Positions 8,310 to 16,561 of a stretch of 64,000 bases of DNA are shown here, piece by piece; the first letter of the stretch is position 1; each line of letters starts with the position of its first letter. Below the pieces are notes generated by a model, which ran no database searches, was not told where the DNA came from, and was given only the letters and a program-made list of their open reading frames with translations. This stretch comes from Pseudomonas sp. GM74 (GTDB lineage Bacteria; Pseudomonadota; Gammaproteobacteria; Pseudomonadales; Pseudomonadaceae): positions 1-64,000 of the forward strand of contig NZ_AKJG01000046.1 in NCBI RefSeq assembly GCF_000282455.1. Reading direction: 5' to 3'. Position numbers and translations under genes: made by a program.

Positions 8310-9086
8310 TTATGAACGGGATTGGGCCGCGTCGAGAAACGCCGGGCGTTCGCCCGCGCCATGCACCGCGATGTCCGCGCCGCTGACGTAACGGGCCAGC
8401 TTCGAGGCCAGGTAAAGGCAGGTGTCGCCAATGTCCTCCGGGGTCGCCAGACGTTGTAGCGGAATGGTCGCCGCCACCCGGGCAATGCCCGCGTCGTCAC
8501 CATAATGCATGGCCGCCTGTTCGGTGAGAATCAGCCCGGCGGTGACGGCGTTGACCCGCACCTTCGGCGCCCATTCCACCGCCAGCGAAGTAGTCAGGTT
8601 CAGCAGACCGGCCTTTGCCGCGCCATAAGCGGCGGTGCCGGGGGAAGGGCGGGTGGCGCTGACGCTGCAGATGTTGATGATCGTGCCGCCGTCGGCCTGG
8701 GCCTGCATCACCTGGTTGGCCTGCTGGCACAGGTTCAGTGGTGCGATCAGGTTCAAACGAATGATTGCCTCGCTGAAACGCGGCGAGGCGGTGGCTGCGT
8801 CGGCATTCGGTGAGCCACCGGCGTTGTTGACCAGCACATCGAGGCGGCCGAAGCGCTCGACGATTTGCGCGATCAAGTGCCCGGATTGCTCGACATCCCG
8901 CAGGTCGCAGGGCATGAACAGCGCCTTGCGCCCGGCGCTGGCGGGCACGGATTGCGGGGCTTCGCGACCGCAAATCACCACCTCGGCGCCGCAGTCGAGA
9001 AAGCGCTGGCTGATGCCGCGCCCCACACCTTTGCCACCGCCGGTGACCAGTACCACTTTGCCGCGAAAGTCCATCGGATCAAGCAT
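8310..9086 (-). CDS. Short-chain dehydrogenase (Rv3549c-like)
   Basis: A 258-residue SDR starting MLDPMDFRGKVV at 9086. It shows the cofactor motif TGGGKGVGRG, NNAGGSP, catalytic Ser in ICSVSATRPSPG, YGAAK, and EWAPKVRVNAV. These features match, from memory, the KstR2-regulon dehydrogenase Rv3549c of mycobacteria, encoded beside echA20/ipdAB. The step is unproven. It is first in a two-gene operon divergent from hsaD, with operator-like sites between. Confidence 0.8.
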   Translation of the reverse strand: MLDPMDFRGKVVLVTGGGKGVGRGISQRFLDCGAEVVICGREAPQSVPASAGRKALFMPCDLRDVEQSGHLIAQIVERFGRLDVLVNNAGGSPNADAATASPRFSEAIIRLNLIAPLNLCQQANQVMQAQADGGTIINICSVSATRPSPGTAAYGAAKAGLLNLTTSLAVEWAPKVRVNAVTAGLILTEQAAMHYGDDAGIARVAATIPLQRLATPEDIGDTCLYLASKLARYVSGADIAVHGAGERPAFLDAAQSRS

Positions 9087-9148
9087 GGGAATTCTCTTTT
9101 GGTCGCTCGGGAATGCTGTCGATGCTAGGTCCGCAGCCTTGCGCAGGC

Positions 9149-9167
9149 CAACGTCCAAAGGGACTAG
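9149..9167 (-). promoter_or_regulatory. Steroid-cluster operator site 2a
   Basis: The minus strand reads CTAGTCCCTTTGGACGTTG, 14 of 15 fixed positions of the cluster motif. It ends 62 bp before the SDR start at 9086 and abuts site 2b, which points the other way. Confidence 0.75.
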
Positions 9168-9186
9168 GTAGTCTTGTCGGACGATG
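9168..9186 (+). promoter_or_regulatory. Steroid-cluster operator site 2b
   Basis: GTAGTCTTGTCGGACGATG matches 13 of 15 fixed positions and lies 58 bp before hsaD. Sites 2a and 2b are adjacent and oppositely oriented, one for each divergent operon. Confidence 0.75.
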
Positions 9187-9244
9187 TTGCGCACCCGGCC
9201 CCTCGGAATAATCCGACTACAACAACAGGCCGGGAGGACACCTT

Positions 9245-10087
9245 ATGGGCGCTTCAGCGCAAGGGCACTTCGTTACGCTGCCGGATGGTTTGCAGCTGCG
9301 CTATGTGGATATAAGCGGGAAGGATGGCGGCAGCGGCGAGCCGGTGATTTTCATTCATGGCAGCGGGCCGGGTGCCAGCGGTCACAGCAATTTCAAGCAG
9401 AACTACCCGGTGTTCGCCGAGGCCGGTTACCGGGTGATTGTCCCGGATTTGCCGGGCTACGGCGCTTCGGACAAACCCGACACCCTCTACACCCTGGACT
9501 TCTTTGTCGCAGCGCTAAGCAGTTTGCTCAATGCCCTCGACATCCAGCGCTGCGTGCTGGTCGGTAACTCCCTGGGCGGCGCGATCGCGATCAAACTGGC
9601 CCTCGACCAACCGCAGCGTGTCAGCCGTCTGGTGCTGATGGCCCCCGGTGGCCTGATGGAAAAGGAACAGTATTACCTGCAAATGGAAGGCATCCAGAAA
9701 ATGGGTGCGGCCTTCGCCAAGGGTGAGCTGAACGATGCGGCGGGCATGCGTCGCCTGCTGGCCCTGCAACTGTTCGACGAAAGCCTGATCAGCGACGAAA
9801 CGGTCAACGAGCGCGTGGCCGTGGTGCAACAGCAACCGGTGTGTGTGCTGTCGACCATGCAGGTGCCGAACATGACGTCGCGCCTGGGCGAGTTGCAGTG
9901 CCCGATCCTCGGTTTCTGGGGCATGAACGACAAGTTCTGCCCGTTCTCCGGTGCCCAGACCATGCTTGAAAACTGCACCGGCATCCGTTTCGTGATGCTC
10001 AGCGAGTGCGGGCATTGGGTCCAGGTCGAGCACCGTGACTTTTTCAACCGCCAGTGCCTGGCGTTTCTTCAGGAGGCCCGCGGATGA
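9245..10087 (+). CDS. hsaD: Meta-cleavage product hydrolase HsaD/TesD
   Basis: A 280-residue alpha/beta hydrolase of the C-C bond hydrolase family: HGSGPGASGHSNF oxyanion region (38-50), nucleophile Ser109 in GNSLGG, Asp229 in GMNDKFCPF and His257 in ECGHWVQ. HsaD cleaves 4,9-DSHA, the ring-A opened product of HsaC, into HIP and 2-hydroxyhexa-2,4-dienoate in the cytoplasm. It is the first gene of hsaD-E-G-F and overlaps hsaE by ATGA. Similar hydrolases act on biphenyl rings, but the neighbouring steroid genes settle the assignment. Confidence 0.92.
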   Translation: MGASAQGHFVTLPDGLQLRYVDISGKDGGSGEPVIFIHGSGPGASGHSNFKQNYPVFAEAGYRVIVPDLPGYGASDKPDTLYTLDFFVAALSSLLNALDIQRCVLVGNSLGGAIAIKLALDQPQRVSRLVLMAPGGLMEKEQYYLQMEGIQKMGAAFAKGELNDAAGMRRLLALQLFDESLISDETVNERVAVVQQQPVCVLSTMQVPNMTSRLGELQCPILGFWGMNDKFCPFSGAQTMLENCTGIRFVMLSECGHWVQVEHRDFFNRQCLAFLQEARG

Positions 10088-10875
10088 GCGTGCAATTGCG
10101 CCGTGAGTTCGGCGAAGAGCTTTATCAGGCGCTACTCAGCGGCTCCACCCTGGCGCCGCTGACCGAGCGTTGGCCGTCGATCAGCATCGAAGACGCCTAT
10201 CACATTTCCCTGTACGCCATTGAGCGTCGGGTGGCGGCCGGTGACCAGATCGTCGGCAAGAAAATCGGCGTGACCTCGGCGGCGGTGCAGCAGATGCTCA
10301 ACGTGCATCAGCCGGATTTCGGCTTCATCACGCGGCAGATGTCGTTCGATGACGATGCCCGGATTTCCCTTTCCACCAACAAACTGATCCAGCCCCGTGC
10401 CGAGGGCGAGATCGCCTTCAAGCTCAAGCATGATCTGGTCGGCCCCGGCATCACCGAAGCCGACGTGCTGGCCGCCACCGACTACGTGATGCCGTGCTTC
10501 GAGATCGTCGACTCGCGGATTCACGACTGGCGCATTCGCATCCAGGACACCGTCGCAGACAACGCCTCTTGCGGCGTGTTCGTGCTGGGCGACAGCAAGG
10601 TCGACCCCCGTGAGCTGGACTTGCCGAACTTGCGCATGCGTGTGTTCAAGAATGGTTTACCCCTGAGTGAAGGGCTGGGCTCGGCGGTGCAGGGCAATCC
10701 GCTGACCGCCGTGGCCTGGCTGGCCAACACCCTGGGCGCCTTCGGCATTCCGTTCAAGGCCGGGGAAATCATCCTGTCCGGCTCCCTGGTACCGCTGGAA
10801 CCGGCCCGTGCCGGCGACCGATTTGAATTGACCATTGATGGCCTGGGCAGTGCCCGGGTGTCTTTCTGCGCCTGA
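10084..10875 (+). CDS. hsaE: 2-hydroxyhexa-2,4-dienoate hydratase HsaE/TesE
   Basis: A 263-residue member of the 2-keto-4-pentenoate hydratase family, starting [10 protein letters not shown] at the overlap with hsaD. It carries [15 protein letters not shown] (about 56-70) and [11 protein letters not shown] with the metal-binding Glu residues, as in MhpD/HsaE. It hydrates the C6 dienoate released by HsaD to 4-hydroxy-2-oxohexanoate, the HsaF substrate. Length is normal for the family. Confidence 0.93.
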   Translation: MSVQLRREFGEELYQALLSGSTLAPLTERWPSISIEDAYHISLYAIERRVAAGDQIVGKKIGVTSAAVQQMLNVHQPDFGFITRQMSFDDDARISLSTNKLIQPRAEGEIAFKLKHDLVGPGITEADVLAATDYVMPCFEIVDSRIHDWRIRIQDTVADNASCGVFVLGDSKVDPRELDLPNLRMRVFKNGLPLSEGLGSAVQGNPLTAVAWLANTLGAFGIPFKAGEIILSGSLVPLEPARAGDRFELTIDGLGSARVSFCA

Positions 10876-10894
10876 CTTTTGGAGTTTTAAACCA

Positions 10895-11803
10895 ATGAGC
10901 AAAAAACTCAGAGCGGCCATTATCGGCCCGGGCAACATCGGCACCGATCTGCTGATGAAAATGTGCCGATCGCAATGGATCGAACCGGTGTGGATGGTCG
11001 GCGTCGATCCTGAATCCGAAGGCCTGAAGCGTGCCCGGGAAATGGGCATCAAAACCACCGCCGGCGGCGTCGACGGTTTGCTGCCCCACGTGCTCGACGA
11101 TGACATTCGTATTGCCTTCGATGCCACCTCGGCCTACGTGCATGCGCAAAACAGCCGCAAGCTCAACGAGCTGGGGGTGATCATGATCGACCTCACACCA
11201 GCGGCTATCGGCCCGTTCTGCGTGCCACCGGTCAACCTCAAGGAGCACGCGTCGAGCCTGGCGATGAACGTCAACATGGTCACCTGCGGTGGCCAGGCGA
11301 CCATCCCGATGGTGGCGGCGGTGTCGCGGGTGCAGCCGGTGAGCTACGGCGAAATCGTCGCGACGGTCTCTTCCGGTTCGGTTGGCCCGGGCACCCGGCA
11401 GAACATCGATGAATTCACTCGCACCACGGCCGGTGCGGTGGAGAAGATCGGCGGTGCCCGACGCGGCAAGGCGATCATCGTGATCAACCCGGCCGAGCCG
11501 CCGTTGATGATGCGCGACACCATCCACTGCCTGACCGATGACGAGCCGAACCAGGATGCGATCCGTACCTCGGTGCTGGAGATGGTCCGCGAGGTGCAGC
11601 GCTATGTGCCCGGCTACAAGCTGATCAACGGGCCGGTGTTCGATGGGCGCAAAGTGTCGATTTTCATCGAGGTCGAAGGCCTCGGCGATTTCCTGCCAAA
11701 GTCCGCCGGCAACCTCGACATCATGACCGCCGCAGGTTTGCGTACCGCCGAGATGTTCGCCGAAGAAGCCCACAAGGGCACCCTGCATTTGCCTGCCCGT
11801 TGA
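10895..11803 (+). CDS. hsaG: Acylating aldehyde dehydrogenase HsaG/TesF
   Basis: A 302-residue acetaldehyde/propanal dehydrogenase (CoA-acylating). It has an N-terminal Rossmann motif GPGNIGTD (11-18), catalytic Cys131 in [10 protein letters not shown] and the family-typical [16 protein letters not shown]. Propanal from the aldolase is channelled to this enzyme and oxidised to propionyl-CoA with NAD. It starts at 10895, 19 bp after hsaE, and precedes the aldolase gene by 13 bp, the usual pair order. Confidence 0.95.
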   Translation: MSKKLRAAIIGPGNIGTDLLMKMCRSQWIEPVWMVGVDPESEGLKRAREMGIKTTAGGVDGLLPHVLDDDIRIAFDATSAYVHAQNSRKLNELGVIMIDLTPAAIGPFCVPPVNLKEHASSLAMNVNMVTCGGQATIPMVAAVSRVQPVSYGEIVATVSSGSVGPGTRQNIDEFTRTTAGAVEKIGGARRGKAIIVINPAEPPLMMRDTIHCLTDDEPNQDAIRTSVLEMVREVQRYVPGYKLINGPVFDGRKVSIFIEVEGLGDFLPKSAGNLDIMTAAGLRTAEMFAEEAHKGTLHLPAR

Positions 11804-11816
11804 GTGGAGAATCACT

Positions 11817-12851
11817 ATGAATTTGCAAGGTAAGAGCGTCCGTCTGCATGACATGAGCCTGCGCGACGGCATGCACGCCAAACAGCACCAGATCAGTATC
11901 GAACAAATGGTTTCGGTGGCCACCGGCCTCGATGCGGCCGGTGTGCCGCTGATCGAAATCACCCACGGCGATGGCCTGGGCGGTGCGTCGCTGAACTACG
12001 GCTTCCCCGCCCACAGTGACGAGCAATACTTCGCAGCCGTGATCCCGAAGATGAAGCAGGCCAGGGTTTCGGCCCTGTTGTTGCCGGGGATCGGCACCCT
12101 CGACCACCTGAAGATGGCCCATGAACACGGCGTGTCGACCATTCGTGTGGCGACCCACTGCACCGAGGCAGACGTGTCCGGCCAGCACATCGGCATGTCG
12201 GCGAAGATGGGCCTGGACACCGTCGGCTTCCTGATGATGGCGCACATGGTCAGCCCGGAGAAACTGCTGGAGCAGGCGCGCCTGATGGAAAGCTACGGCG
12301 CCAATTGCATCTACTGCACCGACTCGGCCGGCTACATGCTGCCCGATGAAGTGACGCAAAAAATCGGTGCCCTGCGCGCCGGGCTGAACGCCGGGACCGA
12401 AGTCGGTTTTCACGGCCACCACAACATGGGCATGGCTATCGCCAACTCCCTGGCCGCCATCGAGGCCGGTGCTGCACGGATCGATGGCTCCGTTGCGGGC
12501 CTTGGTGCGGGTGCGGGCAACACGCCGCTGGAAGTGTTCGTCGCGGTGCTGGAACGGATGGGCGTCAACAGTGGCGTCGACCTGTACAAGATCATGGATG
12601 TCGCCGAGGACCTGGTGGTGCCGATGATGGACCAGCCGATCCGCCTCGACCGTGATGCGTTGACGCTGGGTTATGCCGGGGTCTACAGCTCGTTCCTGTT
12701 GTTCGCCAAGCGTGCCGAGCAGAAGTACGGTATTGCTGCCCGTGAGCTGCTGGTGGAACTGGGCCGACGCGGAACCGTGGGTGGCCAGGAAGACATGATC
12801 GAAGACCTGGCGCTGACCCTGTCGCGGGCCAGGGGGGTACTGCCGACCTGA
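11817..12851 (+). CDS. hsaF: 4-hydroxy-2-oxovalerate/-hexanoate aldolase HsaF/TesG
   Basis: A 344-residue class II aldolase of the DmpG/HsaF family: [12 protein letters not shown] (10-21; Arg17, metal Asp18, catalytic His20) and metal-ligand histidines His199/His201 in GFHGHHNMG. It splits 4-hydroxy-2-oxohexanoate into pyruvate and propanal and hands propanal to HsaG through an internal channel. It is the last gene of the hsaDEGF operon, closed by a strong bidirectional terminator. Confidence 0.95.
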   Translation: MNLQGKSVRLHDMSLRDGMHAKQHQISIEQMVSVATGLDAAGVPLIEITHGDGLGGASLNYGFPAHSDEQYFAAVIPKMKQARVSALLLPGIGTLDHLKMAHEHGVSTIRVATHCTEADVSGQHIGMSAKMGLDTVGFLMMAHMVSPEKLLEQARLMESYGANCIYCTDSAGYMLPDEVTQKIGALRAGLNAGTEVGFHGHHNMGMAIANSLAAIEAGAARIDGSVAGLGAGAGNTPLEVFVAVLERMGVNSGVDLYKIMDVAEDLVVPMMDQPIRLDRDALTLGYAGVYSSFLLFAKRAEQKYGIAARELLVELGRRGTVGGQEDMIEDLALTLSRARGVLPT

Positions 12852-12863
12852 TTATTGCGGCCA

Positions 12864-12896
12864 TAAAAAAACCACCGATGATCCGGTGGTTTTTTT
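12864..12896. terminator. Bidirectional terminator after hsaF
   Basis: AAAAAACCACCG pairs with CGGTGGTTTTTTT around ATGATC. A-run on the left and T-run on the right make it work for hsaF (+) and for the small minus-strand gene that ends at 12917. Confidence 0.92.
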
Positions 12897-12916
12897 ATGG
12901 CCGGAGGAAACCGTGC

Positions 12917-13084
12917 TCAAGGCAGCAGGTTGCGCACCAGGGGCGGATAGCAATTGATCGCCGCGCTCGAACAGCTGAAGTAGGCCGTGGACGGTCGGTA
13001 GGCTTCGTTCTTGAACAGCTGGCACAGACTGGTGGAAGTACCCGCACAGAGGATGATGAACAGAGCACAAGTCGTTTTGCGCAT
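12917..13084 (-). CDS. 55-residue exported peptide in the steroid regulon
   Basis: This short gene encodes MRKTTCALFIILCAGTSTSL and then a Cys/Ser/Tyr/Pro-rich remainder. The N terminus is a basic pair followed by a hydrophobic core, typical of a Sec signal peptide, leaving a mature part of about 35 residues with three cysteines. Support comes from the operator-like site at 13146-13164, 61 bp upstream at the spacing seen for other steroid genes, and from the terminator just after the stop. The ribosome-binding site is weak. I do not recognise a family. Confidence 0.6.
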   Translation of the reverse strand: MRKTTCALFIILCAGTSTSLCQLFKNEAYRPSTAYFSCSSAAINCYPPLVRNLLP

Positions 13085-13145
13085 GATGAGTCTCGACACG
13101 GTTTTATTGTTGTAGAGACAGGGTATGGCGACGGTTCGCCAGTGG

Positions 13146-13164
13146 CTTCGTCCGAATGGACTAG
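13146..13164 (-). promoter_or_regulatory. Steroid-cluster operator site 3
   Basis: The minus strand reads CTAGTCCATTCGGACGAAG, 14 of 15 fixed positions, 61 bp before the start of the 55-residue exported peptide gene. Confidence 0.75.
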
Positions 13165-13230
13165 ATGATTGATTTGAAGCTGTCCCTTCACTTGTGGGTG
13201 CTCCCGGGATCTGCAGCCTGGCTGCAATCC

Positions 13231-13457
13231 CCTGTGGGAGCGGGCTTGCTCGCGAAGGCGGCGGGTCAGGAGACATGGATGCTGGATTTACCGGCCCCTT
13301 CGCGAGCAAGCCCGCTCCCACAGGTTCAGTGGCTGTACGCAAAATCTGCGAACTACTCAAATCACTGTGGGAGCGGGCTTGCTCGCGAAAGCGGAGTGTC
13401 AGGCGAAGTGGATGCTGGATGTGCCGGCCTCATCGCGAGCAAGCTCGCTCCCACAGG
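13231..13457. repeat. Two REP doublets
   Basis: Inverted REP pairs at 13231-13324 and 13365-13457 (cctgtgggagcgggcttgct and its complement). They fill the gap between the small exported-peptide gene and nudE; I see no gene in 13165-13469. Confidence 0.92.
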
Positions 13458-13469
13458 TACTGATGGGTG

Positions 13470-14018
13470 TCAGGTTCGTTGGGCGAGGGCGCCTATTGCC
13501 ATGAACAGCGCCGCAATCGCCCGGGCTTCATGCAATTCACCACGGGCCACCAGTTCGGGGATCTGCGCCAGGGGTACTCGAAGGCATTCAAGTGGCTCGG
13601 GTTCGTCGCCTTCAAGTTGGCAGGGGCTCAGTTGTTCGGCCAGTACCACCCGGTAGCGATGGCACAAATGCCCTGGTGCCAGCGTCAGTTCGCCCAGCTC
13701 GGTGAGGCGGGCGGCGCGCATGCCGACTTCTTCGCTCAGCTCGCGCTGCGCCGCCTGCAAATAGTCTTCATCGGGCTCGGCACCGCCCTTGGGCAGGCCG
13801 AGAATGGTTTTTTCCACACCGACCGCGTATTCGCGCACCAGCAGAACGTGCGCAGGATCAGGCATCGCCACCAGCATCACCGAGCGATAACCGGTGCCGC
13901 GCAGGCGTTCGTAGACCCGTTGCTGGCCGTTGCTGAATTGCAGGTGCAGGGCTTCGATCTGAAAGTGGCCGCTTTGCGCCAGCAGTTCAGTCTTGAGGAT
14001 GGTTGGGCAGTTGCGCAT
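13470..14018 (-). CDS. nudE: ADP-compounds hydrolase NudE (Nudix)
   Basis: A 182-residue Nudix hydrolase starting MRNCPTILKTELL. The Nudix box is intact in GGAEPDEDYLQAAQRELSEE-VGM. Flanking motifs (FSNGxxRVYERxR, LVREYAVGxE, LEGDEPEPL, FxEAR-type end) match NudE, which hydrolyses ADP-ribose, Ap3A and NADH. It is a housekeeping gene and not part of the steroid pathway. It lies between REP elements and the LuxR gene and has no operator-like site. 14019-14105 is a short spacer with nothing notable. Confidence 0.92.
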   Translation of the reverse strand: MRNCPTILKTELLAQSGHFQIEALHLQFSNGQQRVYERLRGTGYRSVMLVAMPDPAHVLLVREYAVGVEKTILGLPKGGAEPDEDYLQAAQRELSEEVGMRAARLTELGELTLAPGHLCHRYRVVLAEQLSPCQLEGDEPEPLECLRVPLAQIPELVARGELHEARAIAALFMAIGALAQRT

Positions 14019-14105
14019 GGGACAGTCCCCTGTTTGGGATAAAGACACTGTGCGCTGTACAACGGGAGCCGCCATCGTCCGAGCGGACGAGGGCGGCAAT
14101 GAGGG

Positions 14106-15236
14106 TTAGCCGAGGGTCGCCACGCTGCGCAGGATCAGGCGCACCAGCATGGTCTGGCGGGTCACGCCGGTCTTGGAGAAGGTCGAGCGCAGGTGTGCCC
14201 GCGAGGTATTGCGGCTGATGCCCAGCTCTTCCGACGCTTCGTCGAGGGTCAAGCCGTTGGCCAGCAGCATCGCCAGCTGGGTTTCCGCCGGGGTGAAATC
14301 GAACAGTGCGCGAACGATTTCCTGCGGTGCGGTGGATTGCTGCTCAGGGTCGCTGATGAAAATCACCACGGTCGGGCACTGCTTGCCTTCGCTCCAGTCG
14401 GTCAATGGCACCGAGCGCACGATGATCCCCAGATCCGCTTTTCCGGACGGCCTCTGCACGCGCAGGGCTTCGACCACCGACGGGTTGCTGCTCTTTTGCG
14501 ACAGCAGCGACTGCTTGACCAGTCGGCGGAACTCCTGGGTGTCCCGGGCCGTTCCCACCTGCAGGCCATCGTTGACCAGTTTGATGCCGTCCTTTTCCTG
14601 GATCAGCCGGTCGGCGACCTGGTTGGTCTGCAGCACCTTGCCTGACTCGTCGAGGATGATGGTGCCGACCGCCATCTGGTTCACCGCGCCGGCGTACAGA
14701 TTGCGTTCGGCTTCGATGCGGTTGAGCTGCATGTGGATCTTGATCGAACGTTCCAGGTGCGCAATGAAATGCGTGAGCATGGCCTTTTCTTCGTTGCCGA
14801 AAGGCTTGTCGTCACGTCCACGGCTGATGCGAATGCGGCACTGGGCACCGTCGACGGTGTTGATGTCGGCACCGAGGATGTGGAACACGTCCACCGGTTC
14901 AAGGAAGTTCTTGTAGAACTCGGAGTTCTGCCAGTCGTCGTTGGAGACGAACTCGGCGAGGGTCACGACCTGGCGGTTGGGCAGGTCGACGAACGGGTCG
15001 AGGCTGAAAAAGTGTTTGTTGTACGACGCGGTCGCCTCCGTCGAGGTGCCGGTGGTGTTGACCATCAGGCCGTCCACGTGGGCGCTTGGCGGACGCAGGA
15101 TGAAGGTCACGTACTTGCTGTTCAGATGCACATTGAGCTGATTGAGAAAAGTCGCCCAGGGAATGGTTTCCAGCGGACCCTGATAGAGGTTGCCGATCAA
15201 ATCACTGAACGTATCGAGGCTGAGGCTCTGCTGCAT
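14106..15236 (-). CDS. LuxR-family regulator, TeiR/TesR-like
   Basis: A 376-residue protein starting MQQSLSLDTF. The N-terminal 300 residues form a probable PAS/sensor-like region. Residues about 312-370 are a GerE-type helix-turn-helix (FTPAETQLAMLLANGLTLDEASEELGIS and onward). Size and layout match TeiR/TesR, the LuxR-type activator of testosterone degradation in Comamonas testosteroni. It lies next to kshA and is the only regulator gene inside the cluster, so it is the best candidate to bind the repeated CTAGTCC-N4-GGACGATG sites. Its own promoter lacks such a site, suggesting constitutive expression. Confidence 0.85.
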   Translation of the reverse strand: MQQSLSLDTFSDLIGNLYQGPLETIPWATFLNQLNVHLNSKYVTFILRPPSAHVDGLMVNTTGTSTEATASYNKHFFSLDPFVDLPNRQVVTLAEFVSNDDWQNSEFYKNFLEPVDVFHILGADINTVDGAQCRIRISRGRDDKPFGNEEKAMLTHFIAHLERSIKIHMQLNRIEAERNLYAGAVNQMAVGTIILDESGKVLQTNQVADRLIQEKDGIKLVNDGLQVGTARDTQEFRRLVKQSLLSQKSSNPSVVEALRVQRPSGKADLGIIVRSVPLTDWSEGKQCPTVVIFISDPEQQSTAPQEIVRALFDFTPAETQLAMLLANGLTLDEASEELGISRNTSRAHLRSTFSKTGVTRQTMLVRLILRSVATLG

Positions 15237-15317
15237 AGGGAAAACCGTTTTTATTATTAGCGTTGGCGGTGGCCGAGAATAAGCGCCGGTATCGACTCCT
15301 TGCAACGCTCGGGCTCG

Positions 15318-15347
15318 GGGCCTGACAGGCGGCTGCCGGTCAGGCCC
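15318..15347 (-). terminator. Hairpin downstream of kshA
   Basis: GGGCCTGAC (15318-15326) pairs with GTCAGGCCC (15339-15347). It lies between kshA and the LuxR gene and lacks a clear T-run. Confidence 0.5.
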
Positions 15348-15371
15348 GGGGCGGGCGAAAAGCCGCTGGCG

Positions 15372-16415
15372 TCAGACCCGTTCGCTGGCCCGCACGACAA
15401 ACTTCTTGTGTTCGGCAACGTCCGCCGACAGCGCCTGGACATCGGTGTAGAACTGCTCGTACCAACGGCGCAACTGATAGACCGGGCCGTCGCCATCACA
15501 CAGCAGCGGGTTGTCGACGCGGGTCTTGCTGTGCCAGATGGCCACGTCTTCGTAGAAGGCTGCCTGCGCCTGCGCTACGTAGGCCTTGGCCATCGCCTGG
15601 TTCTGCTCTTCGCTGAGCCCCGGGATCTTCTTCACCAGCACGCCATAGCGCAGGGTGAAACTGTCCAGGTCGATCGGTACGTGACAGTTGAGCAGGATCG
15701 AGTGGATCGGCTGGCCGTTCATGGCGCCGTTCATTTCGGTGATCTGATAGGCCGGGCCGAAGTAGGTGGCTTCGGTGGTCAGCACGCTGTCGCCGGACAG
15801 GCGCTCACTGCGGGCGCGCATGATCTGGGTGGCCAGGTGGCCTTCGAAAATGTTGATGAACTCGTCGACCGGCGCACCGTGCACGGTGCCGAAGTGTGCC
15901 ATGTCGGCGATATTGTCGATCAGTTCACGGCAGTTGGTGCCAATCTGTAGCTCGGCGACTTCCCACGCCGCCCATTCGTCGTTGTAGCAGGCGTCGATGC
16001 GCGGAATGCGTTGTTCCGGCAGCGGCGGGTTGCCCTCGGGGTCGTTCCAGACGAACAGCAGCTGATTTTCTTCCATGATCGGCCAGCTTTTGATTTTGGC
16101 CCGTGGCGGGATGCGCTTGGCATAAGGGATGTCATCGCAAACACCGTCAGCGCCCCAGCGCCAGGCGTGGAACGGGCAGCGGATCGAATTGCCTTCGACG
16201 CAACCGGTGCTCAGGTCTGCGCCCATGTGCGGGCAGTAGCCATCCAGAATATGCAGTTCGCCGTCTTCACCCTGGAACGCCACCAGGCGGGTGCCGAACA
16301 CCTCCAGGCGGTGGGCCTTGCCGTCGCGGTATTGCGCGGCCAGGCCCAGGCAATGCCAGCCACGGGCGTAGCGGTCTTCCAGCAGTTTGGCTTCGATGCG
16401 GTGCAGGGTACTCAT
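15372..16415 (-). CDS. kshA: 3-ketosteroid 9alpha-hydroxylase oxygenase KshA
   Basis: A 347-residue Rieske oxygenase starting MSTLHRIEAKLL behind GGGAGAATAATAAG. The [2Fe-2S] site is Cys61-x-His63 and Cys80-x2-His83 (CPHMG...CPFH). The mononuclear iron motif is DNIADMAHFGTVHG, with His174 and His179 as ligands and bridging Asp171. KshA hydroxylates 3-keto-Delta1,4/Delta4 steroids at C9, causing ring B to open. Electrons come from KshB, encoded apart at 31960. It diverges from an SDR operon across a palindromic operator-like site. Confidence 0.93.
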   Translation of the reverse strand: MSTLHRIEAKLLEDRYARGWHCLGLAAQYRDGKAHRLEVFGTRLVAFQGEDGELHILDGYCPHMGADLSTGCVEGNSIRCPFHAWRWGADGVCDDIPYAKRIPPRAKIKSWPIMEENQLLFVWNDPEGNPPLPEQRIPRIDACYNDEWAAWEVAELQIGTNCRELIDNIADMAHFGTVHGAPVDEFINIFEGHLATQIMRARSERLSGDSVLTTEATYFGPAYQITEMNGAMNGQPIHSILLNCHVPIDLDSFTLRYGVLVKKIPGLSEEQNQAMAKAYVAQAQAAFYEDVAIWHSKTRVDNPLLCDGDGPVYQLRRWYEQFYTDVQALSADVAEHKKFVVRASERV

Positions 16416-16484
16416 CTTATTATTCTCCCAAGGGATCACGGGTTTGGCGCATGTAACGGATTCTGCCGCCCCTGTAAAAGCGGG

Positions 16485-16504
16485 CATCGTCTGAATGGAC
16501 GATG
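16485..16504. promoter_or_regulatory. Steroid-cluster operator site 4 (symmetric form)
   Basis: CATCGTCTGAATGGACGATG is a nearly perfect 20-bp palindrome of the cluster motif's GGACGATG half. It lies 69 bp from kshA (-) and 57 bp from the SDR (+), as expected for one site serving two divergent operons. Confidence 0.75.
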
Positions 16505-16561
16505 GCTGCTTTAAGCAGGCCCGCTCTACTGGCGCCATTGGACCCATGGCAGGAGTTGGCG

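Noticed and set aside
13231..13457. Possible CRISPR-like array of repeated palindromes
   Set aside because: The repeats are inverted REP doublets with variable spacing and no direct-repeat/spacer pattern, and no cas genes are present.
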